64,000 nucleotides of DNA from Clostridia bacterium (lineage in GTDB: Bacteria > Bacillota > Clostridia > UBA1381), in assembly GCA_026418715.1 (NCBI GenBank), contig JAOAAV010000090.1:1-64000 (forward strand). The letters are read 5' to 3'. Below, piece by piece: positions 9,500 to 17,645 of this stretch; the stretch's first letter is position 1, and each line of letters opens with the position of its first letter. The notes below the pieces were generated by a model. That model saw only the letters and a list, made by a program, of their open reading frames with translations. It was not told where the DNA came from and did no database searches. Position numbers and translations under genes: made by a program.

Positions 9500-10137
9500 A
9501 AAGCGGCATTCTCCCGACCGATACTTTTTCCCTTATTTCTCTTTAAAACTCCAACTCCGCCTTCAACGACTCCATCATGTTTTAAGACTTTGAAAATCGT
9601 TTTAAAAAACAACTTTGTGTCAAGGACAATACTCATGTTTTCAACATATTCCCCATCCAGCCTCGCCTTTTCTTCAATTTCAAGCTCATCTCTTCCGCTT
9701 ATTTGAGCAAGACCCGTAAGCCCAGGGCGAACATCGTTTGCACCGTATTTATCACGCTCTTCTATAAGATCATACTGGTTCCATAAAGCGGGACGCGGTC
9801 CGATTATGCTCATATCTCCAACTAATATATTCCATATCTGTGGCAATTCATCAAGACTTGTTCTTCGCATAATCCTTCCCACTCTTGTAATATACTGTTG
9901 TGGATTTTCAAGCAGATGCGTGGGACATTCCTTTGGTGTATCCACACGCATGGTTCTGAACTTTAATATGTTAAAATACCTCTTTCCCTTACCAACCCTC
10001 TTTTGTACAAAAAACACAGGTCCTTTCGAGTCGATTTTTACCGCCGCAATCAAAACAAGAAACAGCGGCAGCAAAAGCACTATTCCGGCAAATGACATAA
10101 CAACGTCAATCATTCTTTTTATTTTCAAATACAACAT
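9496..10137 (-). CDS. Undecaprenyl-phosphate sugar phosphotransferase (initiating phosphoglycosyl transferase)
   Basis: The 213-residue protein is a small monotopic phosphoglycosyl transferase. It has the N-terminal re-entrant hydrophobic helix (KRMIDVVMSFAGIVLLLPLFLV), then GPVFFVQKRVGK and FNILKFRTM. DELPQIWNILVGDMSIIGPRP lies near residues 98 to 118 and RPGLTGLAQISGR near 137. These are family-defining motifs of PglC/WbaP-type enzymes. They move a sugar-1-phosphate from a UDP-sugar to undecaprenyl phosphate and so start repeat-unit synthesis. It is the first gene after the promoter at 10217-10245, with AGAGG just before the ATG, and is therefore likely the head of the polysaccharide operon. 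Confidence 0.93.
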   Translation of the reverse strand: MLYLKIKRMIDVVMSFAGIVLLLPLFLVLIAAVKIDSKGPVFFVQKRVGKGKRYFNILKFRTMRVDTPKECPTHLLENPQQYITRVGRIMRRTSLDELPQIWNILVGDMSIIGPRPALWNQYDLIEERDKYGANDVRPGLTGLAQISGRDELEIEEKARLDGEYVENMSIVLDTKLFFKTIFKVLKHDGVVEGGVGVLKRNKGKSIGRENAAL

Positions 10138-10216
10138 AACCTCTATCCCCCAAATACCTATACCCCTTTTTATATCCTATTCGCATAATTCATATGTTTG
10201 ATTCATATACTAATAA

Positions 10217-10245
10217 TTTTATAAAACTCTATCTCTTTTGTCAAG
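10217..10245 (-). promoter_or_regulatory. Sigma-A promoter of the polysaccharide operon
   Basis: On the minus strand TTGACA (10245-10240), a 17-base spacer and TAAAAT (10222-10217) match the vegetative consensus well. Transcription would start near 10210 and enter the sugar transferase gene after a leader of about 70 bases. The rest of the 10138-10310 gap is very AT-rich with only a weak 8-bp AT inverted repeat downstream of the flippase gene. Confidence 0.7.
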
Positions 10246-10310
10246 CAAATGTTATAAATTTGAAAATATTATATTATTATCATAATATGTAATAATAGGT
10301 AATGTGTTCG

Positions 10311-11828
10311 TCATGGTTTTTTTTGCAGCTTGATTTTTGCCAAGGGTGTGACAAATAAATTTCTCTCATCTTTGTTCATTCCCAAAAAATAAATTGAACT
10401 TGCGAACAACAGAAAATAAATCACGCCCAAAAATAACCATCTTCCTATGCTAGTGAGCATATTTTCAGCTATGATACCAAATGCCACGGGCGGAATAAGC
10501 GAAAAAGAAAATTTTGCTATTTTCTTCCAAAAATAGCGGATATCAATTCCTATTTTTCTTTGATAATACCAGTTCATAGCTATTGCGTTGCCTAGAAATA
10601 AAGCTACCGCAGTACCTGCGGCGCAGCCTATCTCCCCAAAAAGCCTTCCTAACGGTATGCTGACGCACACATTAATTATCGCTATCGCCATGTATATAAT
10701 AGAGCGAAATTTGTGCATATTCTTTGCTTTTTGTATTTCAAGCCCTAAATTTTGTATTGCCGGAATTGTTGTGGGAAGCATAAGTAGCAGTGCAACATAA
10801 TAAGACGAGGCATAATCCTCTCCCGCCCAGATTTTTATAAAATATCTTCCGAAAATTATAAATCCTATTATAATAAACGATAAAACCACAAACTGCATTC
10901 TGCCTACTTTTACAAATAGCCGTGTTATTTCCTCATTGGTGCTGTGTTCTGCTATCATTTTGTTTACTCTTGGAATAAAAACGGATGAAATTGATGTGGA
11001 AAACAACAAATAGTATGTGTTAAACTGCGCACCTATGGAATAAACGGCGACAGCCGCCGTACCCTTGTATATTCCTAAGATAAATTTGTCAACATTCCAA
11101 TTGATTTGATCTACAATCATATTGATAAAAATATAAAAAGAAAATATCCATATTTCTTTTAACAAGCCTATATCAAAGCCATAAAATATAAACCTCACAT
11201 TCAGTTTCTTAAAGCAATACCACATGTTTATCCATAAACTGCCTAAAGTCAGCACGGTTGACATTGCCGCCATTGCAACGGATTTATAGCCTAAAAAAAG
11301 CAGAGGAAGAGTTAGAAAAGGACTCAAAACGGTTTTTGCCAAACTTACAATCTTCTGAAACAAATATCTTTCATTTGCCATAATATTGGAGTCAAAAACA
11401 CTTGCAGGAAATGATACCGCTATATTAAATGTCATAATTGCCATAAGCACTTTTACTTTGCCTATTTCTTCAGTTGTCAAGCCGCCTTTGAAAATGAATT
11501 CCACGTTCAGTATCAATATAAAACCCGCAAATAATGCCGCCGCCCCGATAAACAAAAAAACGGACATAAATATGCCGTTTAAGCGGCATATGCCCTCATA
11601 GTCGACATTTGCCTTGCAACGGGAATAATACCGCATAAACGCACTGCCGAAACCGAAGCTTAAAAGTCCCAGCCAGCTTGCGATTGATGCAGCCAAGTTG
11701 TATAAGCCATATTCACTCTTCCCCAAAAGCTTCAGCATCACGGGAGTGTATGCGACGGAAATAACTGCCGATGCAAATATTGATATATAAGATAATATTA
11801 CTCCTGCTTTTAACTGATTTGTTTTCAC
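10311..11828 (-). CDS. Wzx-like polysaccharide flippase (second copy in cluster)
   Basis: The protein has 505 residues and about 14 membrane segments. VKTNQLKAGVILSYISIFASAVISVAYTPVMLKLLG is a typical opening of the lipopolysaccharide/polysaccharide exporter branch of the MOP superfamily. It is only distantly similar to the flippase at 321-1745, with a different length and few shared residues. I chose the GTG at 11828 because GGGAG lies about seven bases upstream; the in-frame ATG at 11861 has no clear ribosome site. It is transcribed leftward towards the polysaccharide operon, but that operon has its own promoter. It may export the same glycan or a second one. Confidence 0.85.
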   Translation of the reverse strand: MKTNQLKAGVILSYISIFASAVISVAYTPVMLKLLGKSEYGLYNLAASIASWLGLLSFGFGSAFMRYYSRCKANVDYEGICRLNGIFMSVFLFIGAAALFAGFILILNVEFIFKGGLTTEEIGKVKVLMAIMTFNIAVSFPASVFDSNIMANERYLFQKIVSLAKTVLSPFLTLPLLFLGYKSVAMAAMSTVLTLGSLWINMWYCFKKLNVRFIFYGFDIGLLKEIWIFSFYIFINMIVDQINWNVDKFILGIYKGTAAVAVYSIGAQFNTYYLLFSTSISSVFIPRVNKMIAEHSTNEEITRLFVKVGRMQFVVLSFIIIGFIIFGRYFIKIWAGEDYASSYYVALLLMLPTTIPAIQNLGLEIQKAKNMHKFRSIIYMAIAIINVCVSIPLGRLFGEIGCAAGTAVALFLGNAIAMNWYYQRKIGIDIRYFWKKIAKFSFSLIPPVAFGIIAENMLTSIGRWLFLGVIYFLLFASSIYFLGMNKDERNLFVTPLAKIKLQKKP

Positions 11829-11942
11829 GGTTTCTCTCCCAACAGTTTTTATGATGAGCACATTTTATCATATTCGTGCAAGATTGTACAGGATATCATA
11901 ATTTATAATATACAATTTTACGTTTGTCTTTATTAAAACATA

Positions 11943-11971
11943 TTGATTTTTTGGAAAATTTCGTATATAAT
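11943..11971 (+). promoter_or_regulatory. Sigma-A promoter of the secreted lectin-like gene
   Basis: TTGATT (11943-11948), a 17-base spacer and a perfect TATAAT (11966-11971) lie upstream of the plus-strand gene at 12025. The predicted start of transcription is near 11978, giving a leader of about 47 bases. Confidence 0.7.
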
Positions 11972-11987
11972 ACCGCTATAAAAATGT

Positions 11988-12002
11988 TATGTTGTTAACA
12001 TA
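11988..12002. promoter_or_regulatory. Possible operator: inverted repeat TATGTT-GTT-AACATA
   Basis: A perfect 6-bp inverted repeat with a 3-base centre lies about 10 to 25 bases after the predicted transcription start of the secreted protein gene. That is a common place for repressor sites. The short AT-rich motif could be chance, and no regulator gene is adjacent. Confidence 0.3.
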
Positions 12003-12024
12003 TGGCTGTTAGGTGGTTGTATCT

Positions 12025-13848
12025 ATGAAAATAAAATTGTCCATATTGAAATTTGTCATGATTTTTTTGTTTTTTCTCTCTGGTACAGCATATGCTGAGG
12101 AAACTAATCCGAATGCTTCATACCCAATAGAAACAACTATTGAAAATTATACATATGCAGATGATAAACTGTGTGTGGATCTTTCTGTTGCCAATGAAGA
12201 AAAAAAGGCTGCAGAGGTTTTCATCGCCGTTTTTGACGGTGAAAACCGTTTGGCAGGTGTGTCAATAGAGCACATAGAAGAATCTACGGACGTGACCGAA
12301 ACTCTTGATTTGCCGTCATTGCAGGATGAAAATTACACATTGAAGATTTTTGTATGGAATCAAACTCCGCTGGCGGAGGTGAAAAGTCAAAAAATCAAGC
12401 TCACCCAGCCGCAGTACGGAATAAAATACAGCTTAAATGCAAATACGTCTTCATGCAAGAGAATTGGAAATGCCGCAGGCTTGTCGGCATCCCCTTCCGT
12501 GGGCGATATTGAGGGAAAAAGTGATTTTTCTTCAATATACCCATGGTCTGAGATAAAGCTGTGCAACGTAAAAAAGGACAGCATCGGAAATACAAAAATA
12601 ACATATTCAAATGAAGACGGTTTTGCCTTAGACGGCAGCAACGGAGAGGTGATGGTGGAAATCCCAAAGCATTATTTCAAGCGCTACAGAAAAGGCGGAT
12701 ACGAATACATTTATATAAGCCCTACGGAGCAGGACGGTTTTGTTTTGGATCCTGTATTTATAGATGGAGATAAGGTTTTGGATAAGGTGTATATCGGAGC
12801 ATACGAAGGAAGCTTTGAAAACGGGAAATTAAGGAGCATAAGCGGTGTACAGCCATGTACAACGCTGTCTCTTGATGAACTCAAAACTGCTGCAGCAGCA
12901 AACGGGCTCGGCTTTCAAGAGGTGGGCTTTAGAGATATATGGGTTTTGCAGCGCCTGTACATGGTAGAATACGCAGACAGGGATTCTCAAACCACCATAG
13001 GAGATGGCTTAACAGGTCTGGTATGGCCGATACTGAGCGCTGAAAGATATAAATCCAGGCTTACAGAAAAGGGAACCAACAGAATAGTAATCAAAACATA
13101 TGCCGCTTCAGAATTTGATGTCGGAGATATTGTTGCAATTACACATATTGGCGCTACTTACGATGTTGTTGCGGATGTGGAAATTTACAATAAAGAAAAA
13201 TTTGACAACCAATTTACATCCATATACTTAAGAAATCTTGACGGCTCCCCTGTTTCTTTCGATACCATAGGAACAGACACGGTATCTACAAGCACAGGAG
13301 CGGATGTTATCTACCATAGAACACAAAGAACAGGGAAAGCAGATGCTGTAAGCGGAAATACAGGCAGAGAAAACGGTATAAGAAACAACAAATCCGCTAT
13401 AAAATACAGATATGTTGAAAATCTTTGGGGCAATTCATGGGCAATGCTGGCAGACGGATATATCGATAACTTAACGTTTAAGCTTTCCACAGATATTACA
13501 AAGTACAACGATGAAGAAAGTTTCAAGCCATGTTCATGCACCGTACCTCTTCAGGATAAGCTGGGAGTTCAGGGTAATAAATCGGAATGGGTGTACTTTG
13601 TCAAAAATATGGGATATGATGAGAAAAATCCAGCCGTTATGCTGCCGGCAGAGCTTGGAGAAGGTGCGGAATATACAAAGCATTTTTCGGATATATTTTT
13701 CTCCTACACAGGAAAGAGATATTTTGCTTACGGCGGCGGGTATGACCACGACAAAAGGGCCGGAATCTTTTGCTATAGGGCGTGGTATGACAAAAATGTC
13801 GCAGGCCCTCCACTTCACGGCGGCCGTTTGATTTACAAGCCGATTTAG
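12025..13848 (+). CDS. Secreted protein with Ig-like N-domain and C-type-lectin-like C-terminus resembling DGR variable proteins
   Basis: The protein has 607 residues. A signal peptide (about 1-25, ending SGTAYA-EE) is followed by a beta-rich domain (about 40-130) ending TLKIFVWNQTPLAEVKSQ. A middle region follows with FSSIYPWSEIKLCNV, DGSNGEVMVEIPKHYFKR and ISPTEQDGFVLDPVF, a pattern I associate with adhesin and tail-fibre-like proteins of gut bacteria and their phages. The last 70 residues (AVMLPAELGEG, RYFAYGGGYDHDKRAGIFCY, GPPLHGGRLIYKPI) resemble the C-type-lectin fold that carries the variable region in diversity-generating retroelement targets. There is no anchor motif, SLH domain or transmembrane tail. 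The start is the ATG at 12025, with AGGTGG eight bases upstream. It is one of only three plus-strand genes and has its own promoter and terminator. Ligand and role are unknown; fold assignment is by eye. Confidence 0.7.
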   Translation: MKIKLSILKFVMIFLFFLSGTAYAEETNPNASYPIETTIENYTYADDKLCVDLSVANEEKKAAEVFIAVFDGENRLAGVSIEHIEESTDVTETLDLPSLQDENYTLKIFVWNQTPLAEVKSQKIKLTQPQYGIKYSLNANTSSCKRIGNAAGLSASPSVGDIEGKSDFSSIYPWSEIKLCNVKKDSIGNTKITYSNEDGFALDGSNGEVMVEIPKHYFKRYRKGGYEYIYISPTEQDGFVLDPVFIDGDKVLDKVYIGAYEGSFENGKLRSISGVQPCTTLSLDELKTAAAANGLGFQEVGFRDIWVLQRLYMVEYADRDSQTTIGDGLTGLVWPILSAERYKSRLTEKGTNRIVIKTYAASEFDVGDIVAITHIGATYDVVADVEIYNKEKFDNQFTSIYLRNLDGSPVSFDTIGTDTVSTSTGADVIYHRTQRTGKADAVSGNTGRENGIRNNKSAIKYRYVENLWGNSWAMLADGYIDNLTFKLSTDITKYNDEESFKPCSCTVPLQDKLGVQGNKSEWVYFVKNMGYDEKNPAVMLPAELGEGAEYTKHFSDIFFSYTGKRYFAYGGGYDHDKRAGIFCYRAWYDKNVAGPPLHGGRLIYKPI

Positions 13849-13862
13849 AAATATTAAAAATT

Positions 13863-13900
13863 ATAAAAGCAGTTTCGCTTTTTTGTGAAACTGCTTTTAT
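13863..13900. terminator. Bidirectional intrinsic terminator
   Basis: A perfect 14-bp stem (13863-13876 with 13887-13900) has a 10-base loop and A/T-rich flanks. It lies between the convergent lectin-like gene (ends 13848) and the uridine-kinase-like gene (ends 13928), so it can stop transcription from both sides. Confidence 0.85.
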
Positions 13901-13927
13901 GTGCCGTTTGAACAATTATTCTCAATT

Positions 13928-14917
13928 TTATATGTCAAGAGTGCTGTTTCCTACAAATTCCCTCACCAATGATGCTCCCGGCGTAATATGAGGTTCAATC
14001 GAACAAAAACTGTTTACAATTGACATAAGGTGAGAAATCATTTCATAATTGGGGTCATCCTCCGAAGCGTCTTTGAATACCTCATTTAGATGCCGCTTAT
14101 AAACGCACAATTCATATAGCAAAGATGAATTGAAAATAACGTCCGCATGATCCACATAAGGAAATATATTTTTCTTTGCACCCGCCTCAACATTCGGCCA
14201 CAATTCAAATGTATATTTATAATCTGAATTCCTGAAATAGTAATCCCGTATAAGACGCCTTATAAGGCGTGTTGTTCTTGACTTTATTCTTGTTCCGTCG
14301 TCCATGCTGAGTGCAGTCAGAGCAGAACAATAAATTCGAAATTTATTTTCATCGCTTATGTTATAAGTCAGTTTTTCATTCAAACCATGTATGCCTTCCA
14401 CTATGATTACCTCATTGGGTTCAAGCCTTAACCTTCTTCCGTTTTCAATTTTGGATGAACTAGTAAAATCATAGATAGGAATTGTAGTTTCTTTTCCTGC
14501 GATAAGATCTTCAACATTTTGGTTAAAACGCATATAATCTATGGACTCAAACGCTTCAAAGTCAGGTTTTCCTTCATCGTTTAGCGGCATATCCTCATTT
14601 TTTATATAATAATTATCAAGGGATATTGAAACTGCATTAATTCCGAGAACCTTCAAATGCAGTTGAAGCTTTACGGCAAAGGATGTTTTCCCCGATGATG
14701 ACGGACCGCTGATAAGAATGATTTTTTTCTTATCAATATCATCCTTAATTTTCTTTGATATTTCGGAAATCTTCTGCTCATGCCATATCTCACTTACATT
14801 TATCAGCCAGTTTTCTCTTCCATCATTAATTATTTTATTAACATCCGATACGGTAACGATGCCTAATTTTTTACACCAATCCTTATATTCAGCAAGGCAA
14901 TCATCAATTCTGCCCAT
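13928..14917 (-). CDS. Uridine kinase/phosphoribulokinase-family nucleoside kinase, N-terminally short form
   Basis: The 329-residue protein has a P-loop, IILISGPSSSGKTSFAVKL, near residues 65 to 83. VSISLDNYYIKNEDMP, GKPDFEAFESIDYMRFN and VIIVEGIHGLNEKLTYN follow. This order matches the large nucleoside kinases of Clostridia, which are usually near 550 residues with TGS and threonyl-tRNA-synthetase-like domains in front. Here those domains are absent and only a stretch of about 60 residues precedes the kinase core (VSDVNKIINDGRENWLINVSEIWHEQKI), which corresponds to the linker of the long form. It has its own promoter at 14970-14997 and no upstream coding sequence that could encode the missing domains. 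Substrate is probably a pyrimidine nucleoside, which is unproven. Confidence 0.8.
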   Translation of the reverse strand: MGRIDDCLAEYKDWCKKLGIVTVSDVNKIINDGRENWLINVSEIWHEQKISEISKKIKDDIDKKKIILISGPSSSGKTSFAVKLQLHLKVLGINAVSISLDNYYIKNEDMPLNDEGKPDFEAFESIDYMRFNQNVEDLIAGKETTIPIYDFTSSSKIENGRRLRLEPNEVIIVEGIHGLNEKLTYNISDENKFRIYCSALTALSMDDGTRIKSRTTRLIRRLIRDYYFRNSDYKYTFELWPNVEAGAKKNIFPYVDHADVIFNSSLLYELCVYKRHLNEVFKDASEDDPNYEMISHLMSIVNSFCSIEPHITPGASLVREFVGNSTLDI

Positions 14918-14969
14918 TTTTAGTCACTTCTTTCCAAAATTAAAACTTATATTCTTATAATAACCTAAA

Positions 14970-14997
14970 TTATAATAAAAAAATACTAATTGTCAAT
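14970..14997 (-). promoter_or_regulatory. Sigma-A promoter of the uridine-kinase-like gene
   Basis: Perfect TTGACA (14997-14992) and TATAAT (14975-14970) boxes are separated by 16 bases on the minus strand. They lie about 55 bases before the ATG at 14917. Confidence 0.75.
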
Positions 14998-15025
14998 ATA
15001 AATATCTATAAAACCACCGTAAACT

Positions 15026-16054
15026 TTATCTCATTCGCACTATATCCCAAAGGATTTCCGCCAGCAAAATAAATCCCGCATACCCGCAAATGCGGTATAC
15101 ATATTCAATCAGGGAAGAAAATCCGACTCCCGCTCCCGCAAAGCCAATAATGCACACGCATATTGTTATAAAATTTCTATCGAGTTTGGTTTGCATGGAT
15201 ATTCTCTCTATAACACCGTATCCGCTTGATATTGCTGTTGTTACCATTGCAATAAAAAGGACGATCATATACATTATCCCGAACCAGTACCCCTGTCTCA
15301 CAGCCAAGGTAAGCATAGGAACCTCACCTAAAATAATTTTCCCGTAATATATCTTTATTACCGTCCATATCAAAAAAAGCATAAGTCCCAGAAAAGCACC
15401 GGAAATTATTCCCACGCATACTGCTTCCCGCTTTGTTTTTATACATCGTCTAAGGCTGACCAATATTACTGATGCCGTTAAAAGGTTATAGCTTACATAA
15501 TTTGCACCCGATACGATCCAATTGTCGGCAAGCATTTTAATTGAGCTTGAAAATACATGAATCTCCCTATACCGCAATATATAAAAACAGACAAAAAAAA
15601 TACCGAAAACAATAACCGGCGCCAAAAAACCGTTTACAGCCATAACGCCCTTAACATTAAACAGAAAACACACATAACAGAAAACACTCATAAGTGCTGC
15701 GCCAACCATAGGGGATATTCCTATAAGCTGATGCAAAGTTGCTCCGCTTCCTGCCGCCATAACACAAAATATGCCCATCATGAAAATTGTTATGACAAAA
15801 TCTATAAACTTTGCTGGCATATCTCCCATGAGCACTGCCAAATATTCTTTAAAATCATCGATTTCATTCATTCTTGCCCTGTTTAAAACCGCACCCGCTG
15901 CCAACGAAAAGCCTACACTTGCAAGGATAATTCCAACAATACTCCTGTTTCCGTACTTTACAAAAAACTGCACAACCTCCTGACCCGAGGCAAAGCCTGC
16001 TCCTATAATTGTCGCAATATACACTCCTGAAACAATAATTACGTTTTTTTTCAC
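15026..16054 (-). CDS. YkvI-like integral membrane protein (putative transporter)
   Basis: The protein has 342 residues and about 10 membrane segments. It opens KKNVIIVSGVYIATIIGAGFASGQEVVQFFVKYG; the G-A-G-F-A-S-G-Q-E motif in the first helix is the mark of the YkvI family, which belongs to the LeuT-fold amino-acid/cation transporter grouping. Substrate is unknown. I chose the GTG at 16054, which has AAGGGGG seven bases upstream, over the ATG at 16075 which lacks a site. That ribosome site lies inside the 3' arm of a hairpin downstream of greA (16059-16098). The gene follows greA by about 50 bases. Confidence 0.8.
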   Translation of the reverse strand: MKKNVIIVSGVYIATIIGAGFASGQEVVQFFVKYGNRSIVGIILASVGFSLAAGAVLNRARMNEIDDFKEYLAVLMGDMPAKFIDFVITIFMMGIFCVMAAGSGATLHQLIGISPMVGAALMSVFCYVCFLFNVKGVMAVNGFLAPVIVFGIFFVCFYILRYREIHVFSSSIKMLADNWIVSGANYVSYNLLTASVILVSLRRCIKTKREAVCVGIISGAFLGLMLFLIWTVIKIYYGKIILGEVPMLTLAVRQGYWFGIMYMIVLFIAMVTTAISSGYGVIERISMQTKLDRNFITICVCIIGFAGAGVGFSSLIEYVYRICGYAGFILLAEILWDIVRMR

Positions 16055-16058
16055 ACAA

Positions 16059-16098
16059 AAACCCCCTTGCTCCATTATATTATGTGCAAAAGGGGTTT
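16059..16098 (-). terminator. Terminator-like hairpin after greA that covers the ribosome site of the next gene
   Basis: On the minus strand AAACCCCTTTTGC (16098-16086) can pair with GCAAGGGGGTTT (16070-16059), leaving a small internal loop, and a T-rich run follows. The 3' arm contains the AAGGGGG ribosome site of the YkvI-like gene. It may act as a partial terminator, as a translation block, or both. Confidence 0.5.
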
Positions 16099-16104
16099 AT
16101 TATT

Positions 16105-16584
16105 TTATCTCTTAATTTCCAATATTTTAAACTGCACTACGCCTGCCGGAGTGTTTGCATCCACAATATCGCCTACCGAATGGTTCAAAATCGCAGCTCC
16201 CACAGGTGATTCATAAGATAACTTATTCTTGCCCGGATCCGCCTCCGTTGGACCTACAATGGTATATTCAAGTTCCTCGTCAAATTCAATATCCAAAATT
16301 TTTACCCTCGATCCGGGACTTACGACATCGCTCTTAATTTCATTTTCATCAATAACACGAGCGTATTTGAGCATATATTCAATCTGGCTTACTCTCGCCT
16401 CAACACGTGCCTGTTCATTTTTCGCCTCATCGTATTCGGAATTTTCAGACAAATCACCAAAAGCGAGAGCTTGCTTGATTTTTTCGGAAACTTCCTTTCT
16501 CGTTACAGTTTTTAATTGTTCAAGCTCATCCTCAAGTTCCTTTAGCCCTTCACTTGTCAATACAATTTCTTTTCCTTCCACCAT
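16105..16584 (-). CDS. greA: Transcription elongation factor GreA
   Basis: The protein has 159 residues, the normal family length. The N-terminal coiled coil ([32 protein letters not shown]) carries the tip motif [13 protein letters not shown], whose acidic residues reach the RNA polymerase active site and promote cleavage of backtracked RNA. The C-terminal FKBP-like domain includes [24 protein letters not shown] near-perfect promoter lies at 16662-16690. The YkvI-like gene follows in the same direction after a hairpin. Confidence 0.97.
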   Translation of the reverse strand: MVEGKEIVLTSEGLKELEDELEQLKTVTRKEVSEKIKQALAFGDLSENSEYDEAKNEQARVEARVSQIEYMLKYARVIDENEIKSDVVSPGSRVKILDIEFDEELEYTIVGPTEADPGKNKLSYESPVGAAILNHSVGDIVDANTPAGVVQFKILEIKR

Positions 16585-16661
16585 TTCGTTTCCTCCTTAA
16601 TTTATCTATATACAATAAATATTTATTATCTCAAAAATATATAACCCTGAATAATGCCTAT

Positions 16662-16690
16662 ATTATAAACAACTTGTTTTTGGTTGTCAA
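16662..16690 (-). promoter_or_regulatory. Consensus sigma-A promoter of greA
   Basis: Perfect TTGACA (16690-16685) and TATAAT (16667-16662) boxes with the ideal 17-base spacer lie on the minus strand. The leader before greA would be about 70 bases. The -35 box begins only 12 bases after the stop codon of the gene upstream. Confidence 0.88.
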
Positions 16691-16701
16691 CTACCAATAT
16701 T

Positions 16702-17514
16702 TCAACTGTATCCTATAATTTGTATATCTTCACCCAAAATCAATTGTGCACCGGTACTGATAATAAAGTCAATCATTTTTTGATCCGCCTTTCTGCCTGT
16801 TAAAGCAGGCAAATCCTCAAAGGCATCCGGCAGCGAGAATTTTATTTGAGAAATCCTGTGAAAGCTTCCATCCGTATTTTCATCAAACACATCTAAAACT
16901 ACCGCGTCTTCCGCTATCTCCCCTTCCTTTATCCTGCCAAGCGCAATTATAATTTTCATAGTCTTTAAATAATTCTCAAAATCATCGCTCACTCTTATCG
17001 GCATACCGCTTTCCTCGTAAACCTCAAGCATATATGAACTTGCTATGTCTACGTTTTTTGTAAATAGAGAAATATGCCCATAGCTTCTTGATAAATGATT
17101 CGCAAGATAGATGCTTTTGTTTGTAAATTCATAGTCATATATACCAATTTCAAGTTCTTCCTGTGCCCAACCATTATTTTTTGTGCATTTTCTTATCAGT
17201 ATATCTGATATGTCCAAAAAAACGTCACTGCCATCCGTTTCGGCTGCACCAAAAAGGAGAAGAATGTCTTTTAGTTTTCGATTATCACAGGTAAAAATCA
17301 TACTGTTTGTTATATCTTCCGAAAGCTTATTTAATATTTTCAGCAGCTTTTTTTCTCCCATGTTAAAAATTTCGGTGTTTTTATACGGAAGAATGTATAC
17401 GTCACAGCCGCCGCTGTAACCGGTATATGAAAGCCATTTTTTTTGTATTTTCCGCCTTGACCAAAAATGCTTTTTCGCATTATCGTTACTGAGCGCTATA
17501 ACAGAGCATTTCAT
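16702..17514 (-). CDS. Unrecognised 270-residue cytoplasmic protein
   Basis: I do not recognise this gene. The protein has no signal peptide or membrane segment. The N-terminal part contains GGCDVYILPYKNTEIFNMGEKKLLKIL. The middle reads KSIYLANHLSRSYGHISLFTKNVDIASSYMLEVYEESGMPIRVSDD, which looks like a nucleotide-binding (Rossmann-type) strand-helix-strand pattern. It then has MKIIIALGRIKEGEIAEDAVVLDVFDE and a C-terminal TGRKADQKMIDFIISTGAQLIL. The order is compatible with a degenerate dehydrogenase-like domain, but no catalytic residues can be named. The gene is read leftward into the greA promoter region. The codon use and open frame look like a real gene. Confidence 0.7.
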   Translation of the reverse strand: MKCSVIALSNDNAKKHFWSRRKIQKKWLSYTGYSGGCDVYILPYKNTEIFNMGEKKLLKILNKLSEDITNSMIFTCDNRKLKDILLLFGAAETDGSDVFLDISDILIRKCTKNNGWAQEELEIGIYDYEFTNKSIYLANHLSRSYGHISLFTKNVDIASSYMLEVYEESGMPIRVSDDFENYLKTMKIIIALGRIKEGEIAEDAVVLDVFDENTDGSFHRISQIKFSLPDAFEDLPALTGRKADQKMIDFIISTGAQLILGEDIQIIGYS

Positions 17515-17645
17515 TTACATCACCCGTATGATTATATTATCTTTTTTAGAAATTATGCTATACTGTGTTATTAATGCTTATAATGCGAAAATATACAATT
17601 AATGTTTTTTGTTAACAAGACACAAGAATATAATACCATACAAGT

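Noticed and set aside
13849..13927. Template repeat or reverse transcriptase of a diversity-generating retroelement beside the lectin-like gene
   Set aside because: The space holds only a terminator, and no reverse transcriptase motif occurs in any frame that I read in the window.
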